A DNA stretch of 64,000 bases from Streptomyces calvus (GTDB lineage Bacteria; Actinomycetota; Actinomycetes; Streptomycetales; Streptomycetaceae). Position 1 is the stretch's first letter. Each line of letters opens with the position of its first letter. The notes beneath the pieces are model-generated. The model was not told where the DNA came from. It saw nothing but the letters and a program-made list of their open reading frames with translations, and ran no database searches. Of this stretch, positions 27,495 to 35,428 are shown piece by piece. Where the stretch lies: NCBI RefSeq assembly GCF_006782915.1, contig NZ_VCNP01000031.1:1-64000 (forward strand), written 5' to 3'. Both the position numbers and the translations under genes were made by a program.

Positions 27495-28144
27495 TTGGGG
27501 GTGACCACCTTGTAGTTCTTGGGGACCTGGGCGTCGGGCCGGCGCAGGTACAGCGGCCGGGGCGCGGGCAGTTCCTCGCCGGCGGCGAGGCGTTCCGCGG
27601 CCAGCCGGGCCAGGGCGGCGGCCGACACGTGCTCGGGCTCGTGCGCCCGGGGGAAGGTGTCCGGGTACAGCAGGGCACCGGCGCCGACCGCGGGCAGGCC
27701 CTCGACCTGCTCGGCGATGTCGGCGGGCCGGTCCACGGCGGGCTCGGTCAGGCGGGTGCGGGAGTCGGCGTAGCGCGCCCAGTAGACCTCCTTGCGCCGG
27801 GCGTCGGTCGCCACGACGAAGGGGCCGGGGAGGTCGGCCGCGTAGGCGAGGCCGTCCAGCGTGCACACACCGTGCACGGGCACGCCGAGGGCGAGTCCGA
27901 AGGTGTCGGCGGTCATCAGGCCGACGCGCAGTCCGGTGTACGGGCCGGGTCCCGTGCCGGCCACGATTGCGGTGACGGCGTCCAGTTTCAGGCCTGCCTC
28001 GGCGAGGACCCGGTCGATCGCCGGGAGCAGCAGTTCGCCGTGCCGGCGGGCGTCCACCTGGCTCGACGAGGCGATGACGTCGTCGCCGTCGTGCAGCGCG
28101 ACGGTGACGGCGGGGGTGGCGGTATCCAGAGCGAGCAAGAGCAC
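27491..28144 (-). CDS. tsaB: tRNA threonylcarbamoyladenosine biosynthesis protein TsaB
   Basis: 217 residues with the ASKHA start LLLALDTATPAVTVAL and VAGTGPGPYTGLRVGL, typical of TsaB, the TsaD partner that lacks catalytic metal ligands. GTG start. First gene of tsaB-rimI-tsaD plus a small gene. The fourth partner tsaE is about 2.3 kb further on the same strand, beyond a plus-strand gene, an insertion sequence and a MITE-like element. Confidence 0.95.
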   Translation of the reverse strand: MLLLALDTATPAVTVALHDGDDVIASSSQVDARRHGELLLPAIDRVLAEAGLKLDAVTAIVAGTGPGPYTGLRVGLMTADTFGLALGVPVHGVCTLDGLAYAADLPGPFVVATDARRKEVYWARYADSRTRLTEPAVDRPADIAEQVEGLPAVGAGALLYPDTFPRAHEPEHVSAAALARLAAERLAAGEELPAPRPLYLRRPDAQVPKNYKVVTPK

Positions 28145-28257
28145 GCAAACAGCCTACGGCTCCTGCGGCCCGGCCACGGCCGCGCCGGTCGGGCGGTCAC
28201 GTACTGCTACGGTCACGTCGACGTGCGTACATATCCGCTTCGATCGGGACAGAGGTG

Positions 28258-28812
28258 ATGAAGGTGGCGAGCAGTAGCTCGGCGGTCGTGGCGGGGCTGA
28301 CCGCGGCGGCCCTCGCGACGATCGGTTTCCTCGGCCACCGCGCGGCGGCGAACGTCCCGCCGGACCTGCGGCGTCCGGGCGCCGACGCCGCGCCCGCCGT
28401 CCGCGAGGCGGCCCCCGGCAAGGACCACCCGGCCGCCCTGCCCACGGGTTCGGGACGGGGCACCCGGGTGGTGTACTCGCTGGCCGACGACCGGGTGTGG
28501 CTGGTGGAGGACGGCGGGAAGGTGCGGCGGACGTTCGGGGTCAGCCCGAGCACCGTGGACCCGGCGCCGGGCACGTACCGGGTCACGTCCCGGTCCGGGT
28601 CGGTCACGGGGTCGGACGGCGTCCCGGTGGAGCACGTGGTGCGCTTCGCGAACGTCGACGGCACGGTGATCGGGTTCAGTGCGGCGGTCGACGGCTCGGC
28701 GCCGGAACTCGACCCGGCGGAGCGGACGGGCGGCATCCGGGAGACCCGCGCGGACGGCGCGGCGATGTGGAAGTTCGCGACGATCGGCCGGAAGGTCGTC
28801 GTCGTTCCCTGA
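28258..28812 (+). CDS. exported L,D-transpeptidase-like protein lacking the catalytic cysteine
   Basis: 184 residues with an N-terminal hydrophobic segment (VAGLTAAALATIGFLG), likely a signal peptide or anchor. The rest follows the YkuD fold: VYSLADDRVWLVEDGGKVRR, FGVSPSTVDPAPGTYRV and a closing MWKFATIGRKVVVVP. Where active enzymes have HGC(I/V)R, this protein reads TGGIRE, so the catalytic histidine and cysteine are absent. It may be a non-catalytic peptidoglycan-binding protein. It diverges from tsaB. A second insertion sequence lies 61 bp after its stop. Confidence 0.75.
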   Translation: MKVASSSSAVVAGLTAAALATIGFLGHRAAANVPPDLRRPGADAAPAVREAAPGKDHPAALPTGSGRGTRVVYSLADDRVWLVEDGGKVRRTFGVSPSTVDPAPGTYRVTSRSGSVTGSDGVPVEHVVRFANVDGTVIGFSAAVDGSAPELDPAERTGGIRETRADGAAMWKFATIGRKVVVVP

Positions 28813-28868
28813 CCGGGCCCCTCCGGCCCGAGCGCACCCGGCCGTCCCCCGTCCCCACGACCGCCTCC

Positions 28869-29831
28869 CTAGGTGTGCTGTCCGGACAGGTTGGTGACGC
28901 GGCTGGCGGGTGTCTGGCCGTCGATGCCGGTGTGGGGTCGGTGGTAGTTGTACCAGTCCAGCCAGTCGGGAAACGTGGCCTGGCGTTCGCGGTCTGAGGT
29001 GTAGGGCCGCTGGTAGGCCCACTCCGCGAGCAGGGTGCGGTGGAAGCGTTCGACTTTGCCGTTGGTCTGCGGCCGCCAGGGCCTCGTCCAGCGGGGGCTG
29101 ATGCCCAGCTCGTGGCAGGTCTGGCGCCAGGTGTTCTTGGTGCAGGCCCAGGCGTTGTCGGTCAGCACGCGCTCGACGGTGACGCCTTGCTGGGCGAACC
29201 AGGCAGTTGCCCGTCGCAGGAAGGCTGCGCAGGTGGCGGCCTTCTCATCGGGCAGGTCCTCGGTGTAGGCGAGGCGGGTGTGGTCGTCCAGGGCGGTGTG
29301 CAGGTAGGCGTATCCGGTGCCGTTGCGGCGGTCCTGGTTGGCCCGGCCGGCTGCCCGGCCGAGGACCTTGTGGCCGCCGCCGTCGGGGATGCGGCCGAGC
29401 TTCTTGACGTCGATGTGGACCAGTTCGCCGGGCCGGGCACGCTCGTAGCGGCGGACGGGGTCGCCGGTGGCCCGGTCGCAGGCGGCGAGCGCGGGCAGGC
29501 CGTGCCGGACGAGGACGCGGTGGGCGGTGGAAGCGGCGATGCCGCAACGGGCGGCCAGCCGCACCGGACCGATCCGGTGTTCGCGTCGCAGCCGCACCAC
29601 CTGCTGTTCGACCGGGGCGGGCGTCTGGCGCGGGCTGTGGTGGGGGCGGCTGGAGCGGTCGAGCATCCCGGCCGGGCCCAGTTGCCGGTAGCGGCCCGCC
29701 CAGCGTGCGGCGGTGGTGTGGCTGACCTGGAAGCGTTCCGCGGCCCGCCGCAGCGGCCAGCCTTCGTCCACGACACACCGGGCCAGGCGAAGCCGTCCGG
29801 TCGGAGTCAGCGGGGCGTTACGGTGGGACAC
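28869..29831 (-). CDS. IS481-family DDE transposase, copy 2
   Basis: 320 residues from GTG 29831 behind an AGGAGG site. It has the helix-turn-helix (RRAAERFQVSHTTAARWAGR) and the DDE core, with LVHIDVKKLG, VLTDNAW and the consensus-like NGKVERFHRT. The stop codon TAG comes from the duplicated target site CCTAGG. This copy looks the less altered of the two. Confidence 0.93.
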   Translation of the reverse strand: MSHRNAPLTPTGRLRLARCVVDEGWPLRRAAERFQVSHTTAARWAGRYRQLGPAGMLDRSSRPHHSPRQTPAPVEQQVVRLRREHRIGPVRLAARCGIAASTAHRVLVRHGLPALAACDRATGDPVRRYERARPGELVHIDVKKLGRIPDGGGHKVLGRAAGRANQDRRNGTGYAYLHTALDDHTRLAYTEDLPDEKAATCAAFLRRATAWFAQQGVTVERVLTDNAWACTKNTWRQTCHELGISPRWTRPWRPQTNGKVERFHRTLLAEWAYQRPYTSDRERQATFPDWLDWYNYHRPHTGIDGQTPASRVTNLSGQHT

Positions 29832-29940
29832 GCGGGCCTCCTGCGGCCGGGCGTAGATGTCGCAATCCACACCGAACCCAGAAGGCCCTCACCTGTTCAA
29901 GCACCCAGCACGCGTGTCACCAACGTCCCGGGACAGCACA
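28874..29940 (-). mobile_element. IS481-like insertion sequence, copy 2
   Basis: 1067-bp element with the same ends as the copy at 10297. It is flanked by the 6-bp duplication CCTAGG at 28868-28873 and 29941-29946. The right-hand duplication contains the CTAG that borders a MITE-like element, so it inserted at the very edge of that element. Confidence 0.95.
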
Positions 29941-29945
29941 CCTAG

Positions 29946-30128
29946 GGCCTGTCGTTTGGATCATGTCGGTTTCGCGGGGCGTGGCACGCACATCTGCTGC
30001 GTTGTCGTCGGTTGTCGACGCTCCGCGTCGCCGCCCTCCTCCGCCTTGCAGCTGCACGCACCACGCCCCGCTCGGGTGGGCTGAGAAGCGCTGCGTCTCC
30101 CCAGCCGACCTGATCTAAACGACAGACC
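29946..30128. mobile_element. 183-bp MITE-like element
   Basis: Imperfect 24-bp terminal inverted repeats (left GGCCTGTCGTTTGGATCA, right complement GGTCTGTCGTTTAGATCA) flanked by CTAG at 29942-29945 and 30129-30132. It has no transposase and no coding potential of note. Length, ends and CTAG duplication suit a non-autonomous IS5-type element moved by a transposase encoded elsewhere. Confidence 0.85.
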
Positions 30129-30299
30129 CTAGGCGGCCTCGCGGTGCTGCCCTTCGACCGGCTCGCAGCGGCGGGGTTCGGGGGCGCGGGGCGGGGTGGA
30201 GACCGCCGCGGCCGCGGCGCAGGCGGCGAGCAGATCACGCATGGGCACCGGCGGCTGGGGCCGCGCCGTGACGTCACGAGCGCTGTGGTCGGCCGGCAT
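30129..30299 (-). CDS. small conserved-looking hypothetical protein
   Basis: 56 residues, starting MPADHSARDVTARPQPPVPM and continuing RDLLAACAAAAAVSTPP. GGAGG lies six bases before the ATG, which supports real translation. Its TAG stop lies within the CTAG flank of the MITE-like element, so the insertion fell exactly at the end of the gene. Similar short proteins are, from memory, common in Streptomyces near tsaE. Function unknown. Confidence 0.65.
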   Translation of the reverse strand: MPADHSARDVTARPQPPVPMRDLLAACAAAAAVSTPPRAPEPRRCEPVEGQHREAA

Positions 30300-30325
30300 G
30301 GACGCCTCCTCTGGTCGGGGGCGGG

Positions 30326-30349
30326 CGTAGTTAGGTAGACCTAACTACG
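30326..30349. promoter_or_regulatory. 24-bp perfect palindrome, likely operator
   Basis: Arms CGTAGTTAGGT and ACCTAACTACG around a central AG, 26 bp upstream of the 56-residue gene and 93 bp beyond the tsaE stop. It contains TTAGGT and ACCTAA, half-sites like those of DtxR/IdeR-type iron boxes, but they are closer together than in the 19-bp iron-box consensus. The regulator is therefore uncertain. Confidence 0.6.
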
Positions 30350-30442
30350 AACTGGATACCATGTGACCACGGCCGGAAGGCCGAACGCAACACTTTGCCG
30401 ACGTCTTGTCGGAACGTACCGGCGGGTGCGGTGCCTGCCGGA

Positions 30443-30964
30443 TCAGGCCGACAGCCCGCTCAGGCCGCTGCCGGCCCAGCGCTCGCCGAGGCCGGTCACG
30501 GTCACGTGCCGCACCTCGTCCGTGGTGTCGCCGACCGCGCGGTGGATGACCAGGTGGAGGCGGTCCTCGGTCAGTTCCTCGACCTTGCCCTCGCCCCACT
30601 CCACGACGATCACCGACTCGGGCAGTGAGACGTCCAGGTCGAGGTCCTCCATCTCGTCCAGCCCGCCGGACAGGCGGTAGGCGTCGACGTGGACCAGCGG
30701 CGGGCCGTCGCCCAGCGAGGGGTGCACGCGGGCGATGACGAACGTCGGAGAGGTGACCGCGCCCCGGACGCCCAGCCCTTCGCCGAGCCCGCGGGTCAGC
30801 GTCGTCTTGCCGGCGCCGAGTTCGCCCGAGAGCAGGACGAGGTCGCCGGCCCGCAGCAGCTTGGCGAGCCGGCGTCCCAGCTCGCGCATCTGCTCGGGGG
30901 AGGTGACGGTCAGCTCGATGCCGGCGGACGGTTCAGCCGGGTTGTGCGGTGCTGCTGCTTCCAT
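30443..30964 (-). CDS. tsaE: tRNA threonylcarbamoyladenosine biosynthesis ATPase TsaE
   Basis: 173 residues with Walker A GELGAGKTT near residues 48-55 and conserved TSPTFVIAR and HVDAYRLSG. It drives turnover of the TsaBD complex by ATP hydrolysis. ATG 30964 is taken; GTG 30970 would add two residues. The gene overlaps the end of the upstream hydrolase gene by 32 bases and follows alr and the hydrolase in one minus-strand run. Confidence 0.95.
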   Translation of the reverse strand: MEAAAPHNPAEPSAGIELTVTSPEQMRELGRRLAKLLRAGDLVLLSGELGAGKTTLTRGLGEGLGVRGAVTSPTFVIARVHPSLGDGPPLVHVDAYRLSGGLDEMEDLDLDVSLPESVIVVEWGEGKVEELTEDRLHLVIHRAVGDTTDEVRHVTVTGLGERWAGSGLSGLSA

Positions 30965-32150
30965 AGCCACCCACGGTAGCCCCTGCCGGCACCGCTCCCG
31001 CGCGGGTGAGCAGGTCGGCGAGGCGGTCGGTGACCGCCTCCGGGTGCTCCAGCATCACCAGGTGCCCGGCGTCCGGCACCAGCACCAGTTCCGCGTCCGG
31101 CAGCAGGTCGGCGATGGCCTCGCTGTGCTCGCTCGGGGTGACCAGGTCCTGCACGCCGGCCAGCACGAGCACGGGCAGGCCGGCGAAGTGGGCGAGCGCC
31201 TCGGTCTTGTCGTGCTCGCCGAACGCCGGGTAGTACTCGGCGACCACGTCGATCGGCGTGCCCTCGATCATCCGCTCGGCGAAGCGGGCGACGGCCGGGT
31301 CGACGTCCCGGGTCGCGAACGAGTACCGCTTGATGATCCCGGCGAACAGGTCCGCGGTGGCCCGGCGGCCCTTCTCCACCAGTTCGGCCCGCTGCCCGAG
31401 CGCCTTGAGCACGCCCGGCAGGACCCGCCGCACCGCGTTGACCCCGGCCACCGGCAGCCCGAAGTTGACCTCGCCGAGCCGTCCCGACGACGTGCCGACG
31501 AGGGCGACCGCGACAACCCGCTCGCGGACCAGCTCCGGGTACTGGTCGGCGAGCGCCATCACGGTCATCCCGCCCATGGAGTGACCGACGAGCACGATCG
31601 GCCCTTCGGGCGCGGCCGCGTCGAGGACGGCCTTCAGGTCGTGTCCCAGCTGGTCGATGGTGACCGGCTCACCCCGCTCCACCTGCGCCGCGCCCCGCGC
31701 CGAACGGCCGTGGCTGCGCTGGTCCCAGTGCACGGTCCGTACGACGCCCCGCAGCGCGGCCCGCTGGAAGTGCCAGGAGTCCTGGCTGAGGCAGTAGCCG
31801 TGGCAGAAGACCACGGTCACCGGGGCCGGGGTCCGGCGGCCGAACAGCCGGCGGCGGCGCGCGGGGGTGGCGGGGTCGGGGTCGACGTCGTCGACCTCGT
31901 AGTACAGCTCGGTGCCGTCGTCGGCGTACGCCTTGCCGGGCGTGCCGCGCAGGGTGCCGTAGGGGCCCGTGGAGTCGAGGGCGAGCCTGGCCTTGCGGCG
32001 CATGCCCCGGCCGACCGTCATGCGTTCTATGGCGACGCCCGCGGCGGCCCCGGTGGCGAGCACGCCTATCGCGACGCCCGCGACGCCGGTGGCGCGCCGC
32101 CAGCCGCCGCCGGACGCGCCGCCGACGGCCCCCGCGCTGGTCTCGCTCAC
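30933..32150 (-). CDS. alpha/beta hydrolase, membrane-anchored
   Basis: 405 residues. A small hydrophobic segment (GVAGVAIGVLATGAAAGVAI, about residues 22-41) suggests an anchor or uncleaved signal. The fold is clear: FCHGYCLSQDSWHFQ oxyanion region, nucleophile elbow VGHSMGGMTVM, acid in AGVQDLVTP and catalytic histidine in DAGHLVMLEHPE. The substrate is unknown. It lies between alr and tsaE, an order conserved in actinobacteria, and overlaps tsaE. Confidence 0.9.
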   Translation of the reverse strand: MSETSAGAVGGASGGGWRRATGVAGVAIGVLATGAAAGVAIERMTVGRGMRRKARLALDSTGPYGTLRGTPGKAYADDGTELYYEVDDVDPDPATPARRRRLFGRRTPAPVTVVFCHGYCLSQDSWHFQRAALRGVVRTVHWDQRSHGRSARGAAQVERGEPVTIDQLGHDLKAVLDAAAPEGPIVLVGHSMGGMTVMALADQYPELVRERVVAVALVGTSSGRLGEVNFGLPVAGVNAVRRVLPGVLKALGQRAELVEKGRRATADLFAGIIKRYSFATRDVDPAVARFAERMIEGTPIDVVAEYYPAFGEHDKTEALAHFAGLPVLVLAGVQDLVTPSEHSEAIADLLPDAELVLVPDAGHLVMLEHPEAVTDRLADLLTRAGAVPAGATVGGYGSSSTAQPG

Positions 32151-32205
32151 GTACCGCTCCTCTTCACCGGGGTTGTGTCCCTACGGCATCTACCCGCGCC
32201 GTTCC

Positions 32206-33378
32206 TCATTCACCTGACGCGTTGACGTAGACGCGCGGCACACGGCTCCCGATCCGGGTCACGATCTCGTACGCGATGGTCCCGGCGGCCTGCGCCCAGT
32301 CCTCGGCGGTGGGCTCACCGTGGTCGCCGGGCCCGAACAGGACGGCCTCGGCGCCCGGCCCGGGCTCGTCACCGCCGAGGTCGACGACGAACTGGTCCAT
32401 CGCGACGCGCCCCGCGACGGTGCGCCATTTGCCCTCCACCAGCACCGGGCCGGCGGAGGAGGCGTGCCGCGGGATCCCGTCGGCGTATCCGAGCGGGACC
32501 AAGCCGAGCGTGGTGGCGCCCGGGGTGACGTAGTGGTGGCCGTAGCTGACGCCGTGGCCGCCGGGGACGTGCTTCACCAGGGCCAGCGCGGCGGTCAGGG
32601 TCATCACGGGACGCAGTCCGAAGTCGGCGGGCGTGCCGATCTCGGGGCTGGGCGAGACGCCGTACATTGCGATGCCGGGGCGCACCAGGTCGAAGTGGCT
32701 CTCGGGCAGGGTGAGCGTGGCGGGCGAGTTGGCGATGTGCCGCACCTCGGGCTCGACGCCCCGCGTCTCCGCGTACGCCACCATCTCCCGGAACCGGGCC
32801 AGCTGGGCGGCGACGGAGGGGTGTCCGGGCTCGTCGGCGCAGGCGAAGTGCGACCACAGGCCGGTGATCCGCAGCAGCCCTTCGGCCTGCGCGCGCAGCG
32901 CCTCCGTGACCAGTTCCGTCCAGTCGTCACCGGGCTGGCACCCGCCGCGCCCGAGCCCGGTGTCGGCCTTGAGCTGCACGCGCGCGGGCCTTCCGGCGAG
33001 CCGGGCCGCCGCGATGACCTCGCGCAGCGCCCACATGCCGCTCAGGGAGACGTCGACGTCGGCCTCGATCGCCTGCCGCCAGGGCCCGCCCGGCGTCCAC
33101 AGCCAGCACATGATCCGCACGTCGGCCGGCAGTCCGGCGGCGCGCAGCGCGAGCGCCTCCTGCGGGGTGGCGGTGCCCAGCCAGGTCGCCCCCGCCTCGA
33201 CGGCCGCCCGCGCACAGGCGACCGCGCCGTGCCCGTACCCGTCGGCCTTCACGACGGCCATCAGGGCGGCGCCGGGCGCCCGCTCGCGCAGGGCCCGCAC
33301 ATTGGCCCGCACGGCGGCCAGGTCGATCTCGGCACGGGCCCGCAGCTCCGCGCCTTCCGGGGCAACTGTCTCGTTCAT
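32206..33378 (-). CDS. alr: alanine racemase
   Basis: PLP-dependent cytoplasmic enzyme that makes D-alanine for peptidoglycan. 390 residues from ATG 33378. The PLP lysine is K44 in AVVKADGYGHGA, and the opposite catalytic tyrosine lies in HGVSYGHHYVTPG. Substrate-binding RPGIAMYGVSP is present. The longer upstream frame is low-complexity sequence from the intergenic repeat and is not used. Confidence 0.96.
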   Translation of the reverse strand: MNETVAPEGAELRARAEIDLAAVRANVRALRERAPGAALMAVVKADGYGHGAVACARAAVEAGATWLGTATPQEALALRAAGLPADVRIMCWLWTPGGPWRQAIEADVDVSLSGMWALREVIAAARLAGRPARVQLKADTGLGRGGCQPGDDWTELVTEALRAQAEGLLRITGLWSHFACADEPGHPSVAAQLARFREMVAYAETRGVEPEVRHIANSPATLTLPESHFDLVRPGIAMYGVSPSPEIGTPADFGLRPVMTLTAALALVKHVPGGHGVSYGHHYVTPGATTLGLVPLGYADGIPRHASSAGPVLVEGKWRTVAGRVAMDQFVVDLGGDEPGPGAEAVLFGPGDHGEPTAEDWAQAAGTIAYEIVTRIGSRVPRVYVNASGE

Positions 33379-33440
33379 CCCGCCCAGTCTCTCAGAGCCC
33401 CCACCCACCCCCACGGACGCGTGGACACGAGGCCCGCGGC

Positions 33441-33559
33441 GGACGCCTACGGCACAAACGGACACCACCCGACGAACGCCCACGGCACAAACGGACACCA
33501 CCCGACGAACGCCCACGGCGGGAAGAGGCACCGCCCGGCGGACGCGTACGGCGGGAAGG
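33441..33559. repeat. 33-bp tandem repeat
   Basis: Three full units and one partial of a 33-bp sequence: 33441-33473 and 33474-33506 are nearly identical, 33507-33539 is diverged, and the unit at 33540 is partial. Each contains ACGGCACAAACGGACACCA or its variant. It lies in the alr-nnr intergenic space. Confidence 0.85.
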
Positions 33560-33755
33560 GCCGGGGCGGGGGTGTCCGCCCGTAGCGACTGGCGCGTCAA
33601 CGCCCTCACCCCCTCCGACACCCCATTCCGCGCCGGTCCGAGGACGGATACCCCCGCCCCGGCCCCGACCCACCACCGCCCCCAGGCGCTACCCCAGCCC
33701 TCCACCGAACAGCCCTCTGCGCCGCAGGCACCCACGTCCACGCCCACCCCCACCG
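33543..33755. repeat. dispersed intergenic repeat, copy A
   Basis: Closely matches 42521-42746. Shared blocks include GCGTACGGCGGGAAGG, AGCGACTGGCGCGTCAAC, CCCCATTCCGCGCCGGTCCG and GCGCCGCAGGCA. An internal inverted repeat pairs CCGGGGCGGGGGT near 33561 with ACCCCCGCCCCGG near 33650. This explains the 285-base space between nnr and the alr tandem repeat; no gene is seen in it. Confidence 0.85.
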
Positions 33756-33844
33756 ACCCGCAGACACCCACCCCGCACCCCACCACCCGCAGACACCCAC
33801 CGACCCGCAGTCACCCCCACCCCGCACCCCCACCGACCCGCACC

Positions 33845-35278
33845 TCACCCCCGCACGACACTCCGCCACGCCCCCGGAATCCCCTCCGCCACGTCATGCG
33901 CCCCCACCGGCGCCCCGTCCGCCGCGAACCGCCCCGCAAGCCCGTGGACGTACGCCGCCGCACTCGCCGCGTCCACCGCCCGGAGCCCCGCCGCCAGCAA
34001 CGACCCGGCGAGCCCCGACAGCACGTCCCCGCTCCCCGCCGTGGCCAGCCACGAGGTGCCCGTCGGATTGACCCGCACCGGCCCTCCGCCCGGTTCCGCG
34101 ACCAGGGTCGTGGACCCTTTCAGCAGCACCGTCGCCCCGTACCGCCGCGCCAGCTCCCGTACCGCCGCCAGCCGTCCGCCCTCGACCTGCTCCCGTTCGA
34201 CGCCGAGCAGCGCGGCCGCCTCCCCGGCGTGCGGCGTCATCAGCGTCGGCGCCCGCCGGGCCCGTACCGCCGAGGCGTCCGCCAGCCGCAGCCCGTCCGC
34301 GTCGATCAGCACGGGCACCTCCGCCGCCAGCACCTCCGCGACCGTCGCCGCGTCGTCCCCGGCGCCGGGCCCGACCACCCACGCCTGCACCCGTCCCGCG
34401 TGCCGCGGCCCGCGGTCCGACACGAGCGTCTCGGGGTAGCGGGCGATCACGGACGGCCCGGCGGGCCCGACGTACCGTACGGCCCCGGCGCCGCCCCGCA
34501 GCGCGCCCGCCACGGCGAGGACGGCCGCGCCGGGGTAGCGGGCGGAGCCGGCCGCGATGCCGACGACGCCCCGCCGGTACTTGTCGCTCTCGGCGGCCGG
34601 CACCGGCAGCAGCCGGGCCACGTCCGCGTGCTGCAGTGCCTGCAGTTGGGGTTCGGCCGGCAGGTCGAGGCCGATGTCGACCAGCCGCACCGACCCGGCG
34701 TACTCCCGTGCCGGGTCGATGAGCAGGCCGGGTTTGTGGGTGCCGAAGGTGACGGTGAGGTCGGCCCGCACGGCCGCGCCCCGCACCTCCCCGGTGTCGG
34801 CGTCGACGCCGCTCGGCAGGTCGACGGCGACGACCGCGGCCCGGGCCCGTTCGGCCGCGTCGGCCAGTGGCACCGCTTCGGGCCGGAGTCCGCCCTTGCC
34901 GCCGATCCCGACGATGCCGTCCACGACGAGGTCGGCGTTCCCGATCAGCCCGGCGGCTCCGTCCGTGCCCGCCGTCCGGCCGCCTGCCCGGCGCAGCGCC
35001 GCGAGTCCTGCGGCGTGGGCGCGTTCCGGCGCGAGCAGCACCGCGGTGACGCCCGCGCCGCGCCGGGCCAGCCGGGCTCCGGCGTAGAGGGCGTCGCCGC
35101 CGTTGTCGCCGCTGCCGACGAGCAGGACGACCCGGCTCCCGTACACCCGCCCGAGCAGGTCCGCGCAGGCCGCGGCGAGTCCGGCGGCGGCGCGCTGCAT
35201 CAGCGCCCCCTCCGGCAGCCGCGCCATCAGTTCCCGTTCCGCCGCCCTGACCGTCTCCACGCTGTACGCAGTCCGCAT
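33845..35278 (-). CDS. nnr: bifunctional NAD(P)H-hydrate epimerase and ADP-dependent dehydratase
   Basis: Repairs damaged NAD(P)H hydrates in the cytoplasm. 477 residues: an N-terminal YjeF_N epimerase domain with LVGSGDNGGDALYA (about residues 52-65) and DLPSGVDADTG, then a C-terminal ribokinase-like dehydratase domain with LMTPHAGEAAALLG and the nucleotide/catalytic loop TAGSGDVLSGLAGSLLA. ATG start at 35278. It precedes alr on the same strand. Confidence 0.94.
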   Translation of the reverse strand: MRTAYSVETVRAAERELMARLPEGALMQRAAAGLAAACADLLGRVYGSRVVLLVGSGDNGGDALYAGARLARRGAGVTAVLLAPERAHAAGLAALRRAGGRTAGTDGAAGLIGNADLVVDGIVGIGGKGGLRPEAVPLADAAERARAAVVAVDLPSGVDADTGEVRGAAVRADLTVTFGTHKPGLLIDPAREYAGSVRLVDIGLDLPAEPQLQALQHADVARLLPVPAAESDKYRRGVVGIAAGSARYPGAAVLAVAGALRGGAGAVRYVGPAGPSVIARYPETLVSDRGPRHAGRVQAWVVGPGAGDDAATVAEVLAAEVPVLIDADGLRLADASAVRARRAPTLMTPHAGEAAALLGVEREQVEGGRLAAVRELARRYGATVLLKGSTTLVAEPGGGPVRVNPTGTSWLATAGSGDVLSGLAGSLLAAGLRAVDAASAAAYVHGLAGRFAADGAPVGAHDVAEGIPGAWRSVVRG

Positions 35279-35383
35279 GCGTCCGAGTGTCCCGTACGGG
35301 GTGTGCCAACTCCCGTACCGGTGAACCCTGTCACCGCTTGACGCCTTGCCATGCCCTTGCCAAACTCTCCGGCCCCCACAGGA

Positions 35384-35410
35384 TGAATCGATTCAGTCGA
35401 ATCGATTCGA
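35384..35410. promoter_or_regulatory. tandem palindromic operators before the beta-helix gene
   Basis: Two perfect palindromes side by side, TGAATCGATTCA (35384-35395) and TCGAATCGATTCGA (35397-35410), with centres 14 bp apart and the second ending 18 bp before the ATG. The position could block translation initiation or transcription elongation. The regulator is unknown. Confidence 0.65.
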
Positions 35411-35428
35411 CACGGAAGCAGAGGATCC

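Noticed and set aside
33441..33559. Possible CRISPR array
   Set aside because: Units adjoin directly with no unique spacers, and no cas genes are in the window; it is a simple tandem repeat.
33392..33843. Protein-coding frames across the dispersed repeats (also 42280-42747)
   Set aside because: Both copies give similar Arg/Val-rich peptides, but the DNA blocks rather than codons are conserved, there is no ribosome site, and the frames run into unrelated repeats.
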